A DNA stretch of 64,000 nt from Ferruginibacter sp. (GCA_013141435.1 JABFQZ010000009.1:1-64000), one strand, 5' to 3'. Shown: positions 26,625 to 36,517, numbered from the stretch's first letter. Notes: a model not told the origin generated them from the sequence alone. Program-made: numbers and translations.

Positions 26625-28286
26625 ATGTACGATATAGCACAACTGAACGAATTACTTGTTCCCGAATTGCAAGACATTGCAGACCTGCAAAAATTAAAAA
26701 CAAAAAAAAACGCCGATAAGCAAGAGCTTATGCAAGCAATATTAGATAATCAAGCCAACAAAATGAGTACCGAAGAAACTTCGCCTGCCGATAAACCAAA
26801 AAGAAAAAGAATTGTAAAACCTACAGACTTAGCACCTGTAGAAATTACAAAAACAGAACCAATAAAAGAACCTGAACCATTGGCGCCAATTGTTTCAAAA
26901 CCTGCACCTGTATTAAAAAACAGAAAAGTAAGTAATGAAAAAAAGCCATTTAAAAAAGAAGCGGAGCACAAGCAGCCTATAGGCAACCAAGCTAACGAGG
27001 AGTTACAACCAATAACAAACGAACAATCTACTATACCAGCGGCTATAGCTCAAATGTTGCAACAAGAAGATGAGCAACAACCACAAGAAGAAAATATAGT
27101 GGAACAAACACCTCAATTACAACCCAAGCCACACCATAAGCCCAAAGAGCAACCTGTATTTAATATAGAGTTTGATGGTATTATACAAGGCGAAGGTGTG
27201 TTGGAAATGATGCCTGATGGATATGGGTTTTTAAGGAGTAGTGATTACAATTACCTATCATCGCCAGATGATATTTATGTATCGCCATCTCAAATAAAAT
27301 TATTTGGCTTAAAAACTGGCGATACCGTTTTTGGTAGTGTACGCCCACCTAAGGAAGGCGAAAAATATTTTGCATTATTAAAAGTAAATACCATCAATGG
27401 TAAATCGCCTGAAGAGGTTAGGGATAGAGTACCATTTGATTATTTAACACCATTGTTTCCGTTTGAAAAACTAAACCTTTGTACAAGTGCCGATAATTAC
27501 AGCACAAGAATAATGGATTTGTTTACCCCAATTGGTAAAGGCCAGCGTGGACTTATTGTGGCCCAACCAAAAACTGGTAAAACAATGTTGCTTAAAGAAT
27601 TGGCAAATGCAATTGCAGAAAACCACCCTGAGTGTTATTTAATGATAGTGCTTGTAGATGAGCGACCAGAAGAGGTTACAGATATGGAGCGTAGTGTACG
27701 TGCAGAAGTAATAGCATCTACATTTGATGAACCAGCAGAAAAGCATGTAAAGGTTTCTACGATTGCACTCAATAAAGCAAAACGCTTGGTAGAGTGTGGG
27801 CATGATGTGGTTATTTTGTTAGACTCTATAACCAGATTGGCAAGAGCACACAATACCACAGCACCTAGTAGTGGTAAAGTTTTAAGTGGTGGTGTAGAGG
27901 CTAACGCTATGCAAAAGCCAAAACAGTTTTTTGGTGCAGCTCGTAAAATAGAAAACGGAGGGTCGCTTACAATTATAGCTACAGCACTTGTAGATACTGG
28001 TAGTAAAATGGACGAAGTAATTTTTGAAGAATTTAAAGGTACTGGTAATATGGAGTTGCAATTGGAACGTAAATTAAGCAATAGACGCATTTATCCTGCT
28101 ATCGATATTGTTTCATCATCTACCCGTAGAGATGATTTATTACTTGATAAAGATACCTTTAAACGCATGTGGGTATTGCGCAAACATATGGCCGATATGA
28201 ACCCCGAAGAAGCTTTAAATACATTGCTAAAAAATATGAAAGGCACAAAAGATAATGCCGAATTTTTGATGAGCATGAACGGATAA
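26625..28286 (+). CDS. rho: Transcription termination factor Rho with long N-terminal insertion
   Basis: This 553-residue hexameric RNA helicase terminates transcription. The N-terminal Rho domain (about 1-45, [20 protein letters not shown]) is separated from the RNA-binding cold-shock domain (about 185-255, [20 protein letters not shown]) by a roughly 130-residue Lys/Glu/Gln/Pro-rich insertion. Such an insertion is a feature of Bacteroidota Rho. The ATPase core has Walker [18 protein letters not shown] near 310, Walker [19 protein letters not shown] near 340 and the Q/R-loop region [11 protein letters not shown] near 400. A perfect bidirectional hairpin terminator lies 92 bp downstream. Confidence 0.96.
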   Translation: MYDIAQLNELLVPELQDIADLQKLKTKKNADKQELMQAILDNQANKMSTEETSPADKPKRKRIVKPTDLAPVEITKTEPIKEPEPLAPIVSKPAPVLKNRKVSNEKKPFKKEAEHKQPIGNQANEELQPITNEQSTIPAAIAQMLQQEDEQQPQEENIVEQTPQLQPKPHHKPKEQPVFNIEFDGIIQGEGVLEMMPDGYGFLRSSDYNYLSSPDDIYVSPSQIKLFGLKTGDTVFGSVRPPKEGEKYFALLKVNTINGKSPEEVRDRVPFDYLTPLFPFEKLNLCTSADNYSTRIMDLFTPIGKGQRGLIVAQPKTGKTMLLKELANAIAENHPECYLMIVLVDERPEEVTDMERSVRAEVIASTFDEPAEKHVKVSTIALNKAKRLVECGHDVVILLDSITRLARAHNTTAPSSGKVLSGGVEANAMQKPKQFFGAARKIENGGSLTIIATALVDTGSKMDEVIFEEFKGTGNMELQLERKLSNRRIYPAIDIVSSSTRRDDLLLDKDTFKRMWVLRKHMADMNPEEALNTLLKNMKGTKDNAEFLMSMNG

Positions 28287-28377
28287 AACTGTAAAATTAA
28301 AATTGAGGAAGTCTCAAAACCAAAATTAAGGCCCTGAGAATCGCTTAAACGAAAACTTTCTCCATCACCTTACCTAA

Positions 28378-28418
28378 TAAAAAGAGGCTGTCTCGTACTT
28401 TTGAGACAGCCTCTTTTA
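28378..28418. terminator. Bidirectional terminator between rho and the metalloprotease gene
   Basis: AAAGAGGCTGTCTC (28381-28394) is perfectly complementary to GAGACAGCCTCTTT (28403-28416), giving a 14-bp stem with A and T runs on both sides, between converging genes. Confidence 0.93.
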
Positions 28419-28462
28419 TAATTTATAGATGGGGAAGACACTAAACTATAAGAAAATAAAAA

Positions 28463-31006
28463 TTATTTACCTTCTAATGCTATTTTAATACGTTGTGCTA
28501 TATCTAGTAAATGCAATTTGCTCATTTTATCGGCATAGCCAACGGCACTACTTTTAGCAAGGCTTTGTATTGTATTTAATTGCCCAAGTACTACTGAGCC
28601 TACATCTGTTTTTTTAATATCAGGCAATACAACATTGCCAAAACTAATAGAGAATGATGGAGTGTTTCCATTAATACTATTATAAATTTCTATCAATTTA
28701 TCTACATAAGTTTTTTGCAAACTACGGCGGTAAATATCAATGTCTTTTTTTGTAGCCAACTCACTCCAAATTCCTTTTTGCAAATCGGTAAACATTTCAT
28801 CTAACCCATAAGCATTTACATCTCTATTGCTACTATAAGCAAGTCTTACAAGCTTATCGCTGTTTATTATATTGCTAAGTAAACGCTGCTGTACGCTCAT
28901 TATTGGGTCGGTGCCAGGTATTGTTATTTTATCCCATACTTTTTTATCCATAAGCCACGTAGGGGTTTCAAATACTTGTTTTTGCATCCAAGCCAATGCA
29001 TCTTTTTGGGTAGTTTTTGGAGTGATTTCATATACACTTCCACTTTCTTCTACACTCTTAAATGTTTCATAAAAACCACCAATGTTTTTACTTACATGAC
29101 TAGCATACCTGCTATATTGATTTACCAATTGCGAATATATTTCATTTAAGTTTTCGTATCTGTCGCCTTCTTCTTTTGTCCACTCCAAAATGTTTGTCAT
29201 CAATCTTTTCAAATTTTTAATGCCATACTCACCTGCCTTCATATTATTATCGCTTAGGTCTTCGGTTTGTGCTCTTGGGTCGTTGCCTCTGCCTTCGCCA
29301 CCAAACCACAATCTTGGGTTTTTTACTTTTTCTACGATAATATTATTGCTCCATTTTTTTTCACCTTCTGCATCAAAATCATTCCACCTATAACCCCATT
29401 CTATAGCCCACAAATCGTATTCGCCTATACGAGGAAATAAGCCAGCTTGGCTAATATTATCTTCGGGCTGTGCTACATAATTAAACCGAGCATAATCCAT
29501 TATAGATGCTGTGTGCCCATTGGCTTCTACCCATTTTTTATCTCTAAGTTTTTCTACTGGAGTACGGTTGCTGCTACCCATATTATGTCTTAGCCCAAGT
29601 GTGTGCCCTACTTCGTGGCTGCTTACAAAGCGTATAAGTTGCGACATTAATTCATCATCAAATTTCATTTTACGAGCTTTTGGATCTACTGCTGCACATT
29701 GTATCATATACCAATTTTGCAAAAGCTTCATTACATTATGATACCAACCAATGTGACTTTCTAAAATTTCGCCACTTCGAGGGTCAACTTCGCTTGGCCC
29801 ATAAGCGTTTTCTATATCGCTTGCAAAATAACGTAGTACACTAAACCTAGCATCTTCTAAACTCATGGTACTATCGTTTTCTGGCCACTCTTTGCCTACT
29901 ATTGCATTTTTAAATCCGGCTTTTTCAAATGCAAATTGCCAATCGTTTATTCCTTGTATTAATGCTGCTCTCCATTTTTTTGGAGTAGCAGGGTCAATGT
30001 AATACACAATTTGTTTTTTGGGCTCTACCAATTCGCCCTTTTTGTATTTTTCTTTGTCTTCGTCTTTCGGTTCTAATCTCCATCTCGATGCAAATGTTTC
30101 TTTTTCTACCCTTTGGCTTCCTTCTTCGAATGTAGTTACATTACTTGCAAAATACCCTACTCTTGAATCGAACATTCTTTTGGCAATTGGATTTTTTGGA
30201 AGCTCAATAAACGATGTATTAAGCTCTACTGTAACGGCTCCAGCTTCGTTGGCAGCAGGTAAAGTAATTGTAGGGAAAGGTGAAGGGCTTAATGTAAAAC
30301 CTCCAGTATTTGGTGCTGATATAAAGGTTTTTACTGTACGTACTTCAGTATTTATCGGAAAAGATTTTATCCCATCTATATACGACCTATCGGTAGCAAT
30401 ATTATTAAGCCCTAAGTTTTTTTTACTTCTTGCATTTATGGATACTACTAAATTATCTCCTTTAAAAAAATCGGTTACATCTATTACTGCATTTTCGGTT
30501 TTACTCACACTGTCTTTTTTATAGGCTTTTACATCAAAAGCTTGCGCAATTGGGTCAACGTTGGAATTGGCAACTGCTCTAAACATTGGTTGTGTACTAT
30601 CTGGGCTTTGTATTATATTTAAAACCGTACGTACAAATATTTTATGATCAGGTGCTTTTTCAAACTTAAGTACAACTTCGTTTGCAATTTCGCCACCATA
30701 AGTAGCACCTCCTACAGGTGTTTTACTGTATCGGGTTATACATAATATTTCTTTATTTAAAAGCGTAGATGGAATTTCAAAAAAATATTTATCTTCTACT
30801 TTGTGTACAATAAATAAACCTAGTTGGGTTTTGGTTTTATCTGTTATTATTTCTTTATAAGGTTTGGGTCCTGTTTTTGGAGGAGTTGCAGGAGCTCCGT
30901 TTGCTGTAGGCACTGTTGGTGTACTGCTGCTGACAATTACTTGCGCATTTGCAACTTGGCTAATGGCTATTATTGCAAAAAAAAAGCTAAAGGTGGTTAA
31001 TTTCAT
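28463..31006 (-). CDS. Secreted zinc-dependent metalloprotease (DUF5117/DUF4953 type)
   Basis: This 847-residue exported protein has signal peptide MKLTTFSFFFAIIAISQVANA. A first half of beta-rich sequence (DUF5118/DUF5117-like, about 45-420) leads to the metzincin zinc motif HEVGHTLGLRHN near residue 470. It contains the three zinc-binding His residues and the Glu. SIMDYARFNY follows about 35 residues later as a Met-turn-like segment. The C-terminal DUF4953-like part follows. Members of this Bacteroidota family are predicted periplasmic or surface proteases. The substrate is unknown. It is monocistronic by position, with convergent rho on one side and a divergent gene on the other. Confidence 0.88.
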   Translation of the reverse strand: MKLTTFSFFFAIIAISQVANAQVIVSSSTPTVPTANGAPATPPKTGPKPYKEIITDKTKTQLGLFIVHKVEDKYFFEIPSTLLNKEILCITRYSKTPVGGATYGGEIANEVVLKFEKAPDHKIFVRTVLNIIQSPDSTQPMFRAVANSNVDPIAQAFDVKAYKKDSVSKTENAVIDVTDFFKGDNLVVSINARSKKNLGLNNIATDRSYIDGIKSFPINTEVRTVKTFISAPNTGGFTLSPSPFPTITLPAANEAGAVTVELNTSFIELPKNPIAKRMFDSRVGYFASNVTTFEEGSQRVEKETFASRWRLEPKDEDKEKYKKGELVEPKKQIVYYIDPATPKKWRAALIQGINDWQFAFEKAGFKNAIVGKEWPENDSTMSLEDARFSVLRYFASDIENAYGPSEVDPRSGEILESHIGWYHNVMKLLQNWYMIQCAAVDPKARKMKFDDELMSQLIRFVSSHEVGHTLGLRHNMGSSNRTPVEKLRDKKWVEANGHTASIMDYARFNYVAQPEDNISQAGLFPRIGEYDLWAIEWGYRWNDFDAEGEKKWSNNIIVEKVKNPRLWFGGEGRGNDPRAQTEDLSDNNMKAGEYGIKNLKRLMTNILEWTKEEGDRYENLNEIYSQLVNQYSRYASHVSKNIGGFYETFKSVEESGSVYEITPKTTQKDALAWMQKQVFETPTWLMDKKVWDKITIPGTDPIMSVQQRLLSNIINSDKLVRLAYSSNRDVNAYGLDEMFTDLQKGIWSELATKKDIDIYRRSLQKTYVDKLIEIYNSINGNTPSFSISFGNVVLPDIKKTDVGSVVLGQLNTIQSLAKSSAVGYADKMSKLHLLDIAQRIKIALEGK

Positions 31007-31382
31007 AATCTATTTTAAGTTTTATTTTTTAACATTATACAATCTTAAACTGGCATTGGTTTTATCACACAACAATTAGTTATCAAATATATACTTTTGG
31101 TATCAAAATTCCATGTTTTACAAGTTGAATTAATTTTGTGAAAATAATATGGTTGTTTATTTTAATTAATACTACCAATTAATATTATTTTAATTGAATT
31201 AAGAAGAAAGGTAATAATATATACAGCAATAATTATACCCATCATCTTATACGTAAATAATATTGGTTATTTTTGTTTTGCTTTATAAATTAAATTTATG
31301 AGTATGACCTTATAGCAAGATTCGTATAAAATTAATGTAAATAGTATTTTTATGAAGCATTAACTACAATAAATATCATCGT
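31007..31382. other. AT-rich divergent promoter region
   Basis: About 375 bp between the metalloprotease start and the NTF2-like gene. It is strongly AT-rich with repeated TAATATT/AATATTA words near 31140-31200. No open frame, hairpin terminator or recognised operator was found. Confidence 0.4.
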
Positions 31383-31808
31383 ATGAAAAAATTATTATTT
31401 TTATTTTTTATATTTTTTTGTTGCAAAAATATCATTGCACAAAACACTGCTGAAGTTTTCATAAAAAATGCCATGACAGAGCAACTAAATGCTTGGAATG
31501 CTGGGGATATTGATAGATACATGGAAACATATTGGCACAGCGATTCGCTGATTTTTATTGGTAGTAAAGGCCCAACTTATGGTTGGGAAAAGACAAAAGC
31601 TAATTATAAAAAAAGTTACCCTGATACTGCAACAATGGGTAAACTAGATTTTGAAATAATAAGTACCAAACTCTTATCGGTAATGTATTACAGTGTAGTT
31701 GGCAAATGGCATCTTACTCGTAGTGTAGGTAATATTGGTGGCTCATTTACACTTATCTTTAAAAAAATAAAAAAGAAATGGGTAATAATACAAGACCATA
31801 GTAGTTAA
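31383..31808 (+). CDS. Secreted NTF2/SnoaL-like (DUF4440) protein
   Basis: This 141-residue protein has signal peptide MKKLLFLFFIFFCCKNIIAQ and then a single NTF2-like cone fold. The family opening MTEQLNAWNAGDIDRYMETYW runs at about 31-52. Strands follow with DSLIFIGSKGPTYGWE, and LTLIFKKIKKKWVIIQDHSS closes the fold. DUF4440 proteins include enzymes and binding proteins, and no catalytic residues can be assigned here. The next gene, a flavin reductase, begins 27 bp later, so the two are probably co-transcribed. Confidence 0.8.
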   Translation: MKKLLFLFFIFFCCKNIIAQNTAEVFIKNAMTEQLNAWNAGDIDRYMETYWHSDSLIFIGSKGPTYGWEKTKANYKKSYPDTATMGKLDFEIISTKLLSVMYYSVVGKWHLTRSVGNIGGSFTLIFKKIKKKWVIIQDHSS

Positions 31809-31835
31809 AAAAAATCAAGTATAACAAAAGAAAAT

Positions 31836-32723
31836 ATGATTCTTAAATTAAAAGATTTATCAGCTGCTGATGTGCAAAATTATTTGCAACATGCTGTAGC
31901 TCCACGTCCCATAGCATTGGCATCTACAATAGATAATATTGGTAACGTAAATTTATCTCCTTTTAGTTTTTTTAATTTATTTAGTAGCAACCCTCCTATT
32001 GTAATTTTTTCGCCAGCAAGGCGTGTAAGAGATAATACTACAAAACATACTTTGCAAAATGTAATAGATGTACCAGAGGTTGTAATAAATATGGTGGATT
32101 TTGATATGGTACAACAAACATCTTTAACAAGTTGTGAATACGATTATGGAGTAAACGAATTTATAAAAGCTGGGTTTACGCAGCAAAAAGCTACTTTGGT
32201 AAACCCACCAATGGTGCTAGAGAGTAAAATAAAATTAGAGTGTAAAGTATTAGAAATAAAACCACTTGGCAATGAAGGCGGAGCAGGCAATTTGGTAATA
32301 TGCGAAGTACTTTGTATGCATATAGATGAAAGCATATTAGATGAAAACAAAAAAATAGACCAAAAAAAATATGCTGCTGTAGCAAGACTTGGATCCGATT
32401 GGTATTGTAAGGTAGATGAAGCAAACCTTTTTGCCTTAGCTAAACCAAATGTAAAACTTGGTATTGGGTTTGACAATTTACCTACAGCTGTAAAAAATAG
32501 TAAGATACTTACTGGAAACCATTTAGGGCAACTTGCTAATGTGCATAATTTGCCAGTTATAAACCCAAATTTTGAAAATGAAATATTACAAAAAATAGTA
32601 CAATACTATAACCTAAACCCATTAGAAATGGAAATAGAAACTCACAAACTTGCAGCAACACTTTTAAGCAATAATGCTGTAGATGATGCTTGGCAAGTAC
32701 TTTTAGCTAACGATGTGGTGTAA
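31836..32723 (+). CDS. Flavin reductase-like FMN-binding split-barrel protein
   Basis: This 295-residue cytoplasmic protein has a flavin reductase-like domain in the first 200 residues. APRPIALASTIDNIGNVNLSPFSFF (about 22-46) and NPPIVIFSPARR are the FMN-binding segments. A C-terminal extension of about 90 residues (from about 205) is helical and unassigned. The family transfers reducing equivalents from NAD(P)H to flavin, sometimes for a partner monooxygenase. No monooxygenase is adjacent; the halogenase-like gene about 4 kb away could use reduced flavin, but that link is speculative. The gene converges on the BatB/C gene, with only 4 bp between the ends. Confidence 0.85.
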   Translation: MILKLKDLSAADVQNYLQHAVAPRPIALASTIDNIGNVNLSPFSFFNLFSSNPPIVIFSPARRVRDNTTKHTLQNVIDVPEVVINMVDFDMVQQTSLTSCEYDYGVNEFIKAGFTQQKATLVNPPMVLESKIKLECKVLEIKPLGNEGGAGNLVICEVLCMHIDESILDENKKIDQKKYAAVARLGSDWYCKVDEANLFALAKPNVKLGIGFDNLPTAVKNSKILTGNHLGQLANVHNLPVINPNFENEILQKIVQYYNLNPLEMEIETHKLAATLLSNNAVDDAWQVLLANDVV

Positions 32724-32727
32724 AAAA

Positions 32728-34398
32728 TTACCAATCTTTTTCTTGCTTATTGGGGTTAGTAATGTTTGCCTTATGCATTTTATCTTGTAGGTCTTTTTCT
32801 TTTTGCAAAAGGGCTTCTAACTCTTGCTCAGCGTCCTTTTGAGAAATATTACTTTTGTTTGGCTTTGGCTGTTGGTCTTCTTCGTCGTTTTTTTTCTTAT
32901 CGTTTTTTTTATCTTTTTGTTCCTTATCTTTTTTATTATCTTTTTCTTCCTTTTTTTTATTTTGCTCTTGTTGTTTTTGTTGTTTCAAAGCAAGCTGTAA
33001 ATTGTACCTTGCATCATCATTGTTAGGGTTGTTTTTTAATGCTTCCTTATAGGCAACAATACTTTCATCTAATTTTTTATTGCTTTGTAATACTACAGCT
33101 TTATTGTATTGTGCATTGCTTTTTTCTGAAGGTGTTTTTACAGCTAATGTTGCTCTTTCAAAAGCTTCTACGGCTTCATCTTTTTTATCTGTTTTATACA
33201 AAGCATTTCCTAAATTAAACTGTGCTATGCTATTATCTTTATTTGTTTGCACAGCTTCGTTATAGTTTTTTATGGCTGTTTCAAAATCATTTTTAAGATA
33301 AGCATTGTTTCCTTTTTTTATTATGCCATTTACATTTTGCGCAAATGTTGGCATGCAAAAAAATAATAAAATTACTGATGCAGAAAGTGTAGTTTTTTGA
33401 ATAGCTTTTTTATTTATTTCCGAAATAAATAGCTCTACCAATAAAAATAGGAATGCTAATCCTAACAAATATTGAAACCAACTTTTATAATTTACTAAGC
33501 TTTCATCTTTAACTGTTTTGCTATCCAATGAAGAAAGTGTATTGTATAAATTTGTTACAACTGTGTTGGTATTTGAAAAAAGCAGGTAGTTCCCATTTCC
33601 TTTTTCGGCAATATCTGCCAATATTTTTTCGTTTAGTTTGGTTATTATAGTATTACCATTGTTATCTTTTTTTTCTTGTTTTGTAAATTCATCTAATATT
33701 ATCGAACCTTCTACCGAGCCAATACCTATAGTGTTTATAACTACTCCCTCATTGGCCATTTTTTCTGAAATTTTTAATGCATTTTCGTCATGATCTTCGC
33801 CATCACTAATTAGTATTACCGATTTGTATTTTTTTTCATTGTTATTAAAAGCAGTATTACACATGTTTAAAGCATCGCTTATTACAGTTCCTTGCGTGGG
33901 TATTGTTTGCGGTGTTGCTGCACTCAAATACATTTTTGCAGCCGAATGGTCGGCAGTAAGTGGCATTTGTATATATGCTTTTCCTGCAAAAACAACAATT
34001 CCTATTCTATCATTATCTAGCTTATCAATTAGTTTCGCAAGTAAGTTTTTTGCTCTTTCTAATCTATTAGGTTTTACATCTTCTGCAAGCATACTTTTAC
34101 TTACATCTAAAGCAATCATAACATCTATGCCTTTCCTGTTTACATTTTGTGTGCCAGTTTTAGTTCGTAAGTTGGCTATGCTAAATAGCAAGAGTGCAAG
34201 TGCTATAAATTTTAAAATAAATTTTTTAGGAAATGACTTTTTGTTGTACGATTTTGTAAGTTCTTTTACTAATGAATTATCTCCAATTTTTTTAAACACT
34301 TGTGCTTTTTTATTTTTTGCATAAAAATATATACATACCAAAATAGGTAGCAATAATAAAAGCCATAATAATTTTTTATACTGAAAAGCTAATGTCAT
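32728..34398 (-). CDS. Fused BatB/BatC-like protein: VWA domain plus TPR repeats
   Basis: This 556-residue inner-membrane protein has two N-terminal transmembrane helices (about 8-26 and 60-75). A von Willebrand factor A domain (about 88-290) follows with the metal-site motif ALDVSKSMLAEDV. A third helix (about 308-325) and a further hydrophobic segment near 337-355 lead to TPR repeats (about 365-475, e.g. IAQFNLGNALYKTDKKDEAVEAFERA). The C-terminal tail is Lys/Asp/Glu/Gln-rich (475-556). In many Bacteroidota, BatB (VWA) and BatC (TPR) are separate genes in a bat operon with batA and a MoxR ATPase. Here both modules are in one chain and no batA or moxR is in the window. The proposed role is aerotolerance/envelope stress. 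Confidence 0.85.
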   Translation of the reverse strand: MTLAFQYKKLLWLLLLLPILVCIYFYAKNKKAQVFKKIGDNSLVKELTKSYNKKSFPKKFILKFIALALLLFSIANLRTKTGTQNVNRKGIDVMIALDVSKSMLAEDVKPNRLERAKNLLAKLIDKLDNDRIGIVVFAGKAYIQMPLTADHSAAKMYLSAATPQTIPTQGTVISDALNMCNTAFNNNEKKYKSVILISDGEDHDENALKISEKMANEGVVINTIGIGSVEGSIILDEFTKQEKKDNNGNTIITKLNEKILADIAEKGNGNYLLFSNTNTVVTNLYNTLSSLDSKTVKDESLVNYKSWFQYLLGLAFLFLLVELFISEINKKAIQKTTLSASVILLFFCMPTFAQNVNGIIKKGNNAYLKNDFETAIKNYNEAVQTNKDNSIAQFNLGNALYKTDKKDEAVEAFERATLAVKTPSEKSNAQYNKAVVLQSNKKLDESIVAYKEALKNNPNNDDARYNLQLALKQQKQQEQNKKKEEKDNKKDKEQKDKKNDKKKNDEEDQQPKPNKSNISQKDAEQELEALLQKEKDLQDKMHKANITNPNKQEKDW

Positions 34399-34458
34399 TA
34401 TGCACGCAAATTAATGTGTGGAATATTCTTTTAATGTTAAATAAATAGTAAAGTAATG

Positions 34459-35274
34459 TTATCTTTTTCCCTGAAAAAAGCCATAATGTTTCAAAATGTT
34501 TTTTGTTATTTCTAACCTTACTTTTTTCATATCATAATCTTTGTTTGTAGATTTTAGTAGTGTTGCAAAAAAATACACATGCCTATTTTCTTCTACCCAA
34601 CCTACTATCCAACCTAAGCTGTTTTTGTTTTCGTCAAATCCCCAGCCAGTTTTGTAGCTTAATTTATATGCTGTATTGTCTTCTTGTAGCATCACATCTC
34701 TTACTTGCTGCTGCACACTTTTCCTAAATGGCAATTGATCAAAATACAAACGCTTTAGCAGTCCAATTTGCTCATCTGGCGATATTTTTAAATTATTATT
34801 TACCCAAAAAGAATCTATTGGCCCTTGTATATTTTTATTACCATAAGAAATGCTATCAATAAAAAGTTTCATACTATCTTTTCCTATACGCCGTGCTACT
34901 TCTTGATAATACGGTAATGAGCTTACTTTAAAGGCTTCTGCCATGGTTAAATCTTTGTTCCAATCTTCGTTCCATCGTTTTATACCATCCCATTTTATTG
35001 CCATTTTTTCGTTGGTTATTTTTCCGGTTTCTAAACCTATTAGTGAGTTTACTATTTTAAATGTAGATGCTGGTAATACTCTTGTAGTATCCATAGCCAT
35101 ATTATAAACTGTTATGCTGCCATTGCTATTATCCATCATGGTAAAACAGCCTTCTACATTTTTTTCTTCAAAATATTTTTTTAAATCATTATCAATTTTA
35201 GCTTTTTTTAAAGCACAAGCATTTAATAGAATTACACAACTACAAGCAAAAATTGCTATTCGTATTATTTTCAT
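34459..35274 (-). CDS. Class D (OXA-type) beta-lactamase
   Basis: This 271-residue lipoprotein-like periplasmic serine beta-lactamase has lipobox LLNAC (Cys20). All class D motifs are visible: STFK at 70-73 with nucleophile Ser70 and carboxylatable Lys73; SSL at 118-120 in place of the usual SxV; YGN at 144-146; Trp157, which stabilises the carbamylated Lys; and KTG at 208-210. The length is close to OXA enzymes (about 260-280). It stands alone with a short gap on each side. No mobile element flanks it, so it appears to be a resident chromosomal gene. Spectrum and expression cannot be read from sequence. A BlaR-type sensor is less likely because there is no membrane domain. Confidence 0.92.
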   Translation of the reverse strand: MKIIRIAIFACSCVILLNACALKKAKIDNDLKKYFEEKNVEGCFTMMDNSNGSITVYNMAMDTTRVLPASTFKIVNSLIGLETGKITNEKMAIKWDGIKRWNEDWNKDLTMAEAFKVSSLPYYQEVARRIGKDSMKLFIDSISYGNKNIQGPIDSFWVNNNLKISPDEQIGLLKRLYFDQLPFRKSVQQQVRDVMLQEDNTAYKLSYKTGWGFDENKNSLGWIVGWVEENRHVYFFATLLKSTNKDYDMKKVRLEITKNILKHYGFFQGKR

Positions 35275-35371
35275 TTATTTGTTTTTATTGTGATTATAAT
35301 TTCCGATAAATCGGTATTATTGACATAGGACTTTTTTGTTTACATCAACTTTTAGTTAAGATATAGGTTAC

Positions 35372-35956
35372 TTATTTTTTCGATTTTATATGCTCCGCCG
35401 TAGCGTTTAAAGCATCGTAAAATTGTTCGCCAAATTTTCTAACCAATGGCTCTTTCAAAAATTTATATACGGGTACTTTTAGTTTTTTGCCTAGTGTACA
35501 TGCAGCTTTGCAATGATCTTCTCTTGGTTGGTAATTTGCAAATTGTGTAATTCCATCATTGCTTTTTTTTACAATTATTGGAAATAAATGACAACTTATT
35601 GGTTTTTTCCAAGTTGTTTTACCATCTAAGTATGCTTGCTCTATTCCACATTTTACAATACCTTTTTCATCAAAAATGCCATATACACATATTTTACTAT
35701 TTATAGTTGGTGTTACCCAACCAAATTCTTTGTCGTGTACATACCTACCTTGCCTATTTATTTCATCTATACCTTCTTTTCTTAAATAAGGCAACACTTC
35801 GTTAAAAACTTCATCAATATTTTTTAATTCTTTATTATCTAAAGGTGCTCCAGCATCTCCATCTACACAGCAAGCGCCCTTGCAACTTGTAAGGTCGCAT
35901 ACAAATTGGTCGTTAATAATTTGATCGCTTAATAATACATTTTCTATGGCTATCAT
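35372..35956 (-). CDS. DUF3109 family cysteine-rich protein
   Basis: This 194-residue soluble protein has seven or more Cys residues. They include FVCDLTSCKGACCVDGDAG near 18-36 (CxxxxCxxxCC), ICVYGI near 108, GIVKCGIEQAY near 119, and ISCHLFPI and HCKAACTLG further on. The spacing resembles a metal- or iron-sulfur-binding site, consistent with the YkgJ/DUF3109 kind of cysteine clusters, but no biochemical role is established. A TATTTTTG element lies 5 bp before the ATG, so it probably has its own promoter despite following sixA by 53 bp. Confidence 0.8.
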   Translation of the reverse strand: MIAIENVLLSDQIINDQFVCDLTSCKGACCVDGDAGAPLDNKELKNIDEVFNEVLPYLRKEGIDEINRQGRYVHDKEFGWVTPTINSKICVYGIFDEKGIVKCGIEQAYLDGKTTWKKPISCHLFPIIVKKSNDGITQFANYQPREDHCKAACTLGKKLKVPVYKFLKEPLVRKFGEQFYDALNATAEHIKSKK

Positions 35957-35961
35957 TGCTG

Positions 35962-35969
35962 CAAAAATA
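35962..35969 (-). promoter_or_regulatory. Candidate -7 element of the DUF3109 gene
   Basis: CAAAAATA on the plus strand reads TATTTTTG, matching TAnnTTTG, 5 bp before the ATG. Confidence 0.45.
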
Positions 35970-36009
35970 CGGGTAAAAAAATTGGGGTAAAATGAGAAAT
36001 AATTAAGGT

Positions 36010-36504
36010 TTAAACTTCTTTGGGGTATTTAAAAAATAAAAAATCTTTTTCTGCGGTTATAAATTCCTTCCATGTTTTTACTGCTGCTTGTACAGCAAAA
36101 ATACCGCAAGTAGGCATATTGTCTATTTGCACATTTTTACAAAGTTTATTTACAAAATTGGTAATGCCTGGGTTATGAGCAAAAATTGCTACAACATTAT
36201 CTCCTTCTACTAAATTTTGTACAATTTCGGCAAAAACATATTCAGGCGCATTGTATAATTTTTCTACAAAAATTATATCTTCTTTTTTTGAGTTATAGGC
36301 ATTTGCAAATATGCTGCAAGTGGTGCTTGTACGCTTTGCTGGGCTGCTTATAAATTTACTTACAGCAAAGTTATGTTGCAATAATCTTTTTGCCATTGCA
36401 TTAGCATCTTTAAGCCCTCTTTCGTTTAAATTTCTATCAAAATCTAGTTGGCCAATGGTAGCCCAACTGCTTTTGGCATGGCGTATAAGTAGTAACGTTT
36501 TCAA
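36010..36504 (-). CDS. Histidine phosphatase, SixA-like
   Basis: This 164-residue histidine phosphatase-fold protein starts with TTG at 36504. The first residues read (M)KTLLLIRHAKSSW, the canonical N-terminus of this family, so the rare start codon is convincing. Catalytic His is in RHAKSSW. KFISSPAKRTSTTC near 51 and the second His in IFAHNPGITNF near 109 complete the active site. SixA members dephosphorylate phosphohistidine on signalling domains; the substrate here is unknown. It is the last gene of a tight run with kdsD, manC and a halogenase-like gene, lying 13 bp after the last. Confidence 0.87.
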   Translation of the reverse strand: MKTLLLIRHAKSSWATIGQLDFDRNLNERGLKDANAMAKRLLQHNFAVSKFISSPAKRTSTTCSIFANAYNSKKEDIIFVEKLYNAPEYVFAEIVQNLVEGDNVVAIFAHNPGITNFVNKLCKNVQIDNMPTCGIFAVQAAVKTWKEFITAEKDFLFFKYPKEV

Positions 36505-36517
36505 TTTTTATTGTGTA

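Noticed and set aside
30018-30524. 168-codon plus-strand ORF inside the metalloprotease gene
   Set aside because: Antisense to a gene with clear catalytic motifs; Ser/Leu/Phe-rich shadow translation.
33824-34324. 166-codon plus-strand ORF opposite the VWA domain
   Set aside because: Antisense shadow; the VWA and membrane motifs are on the minus strand.
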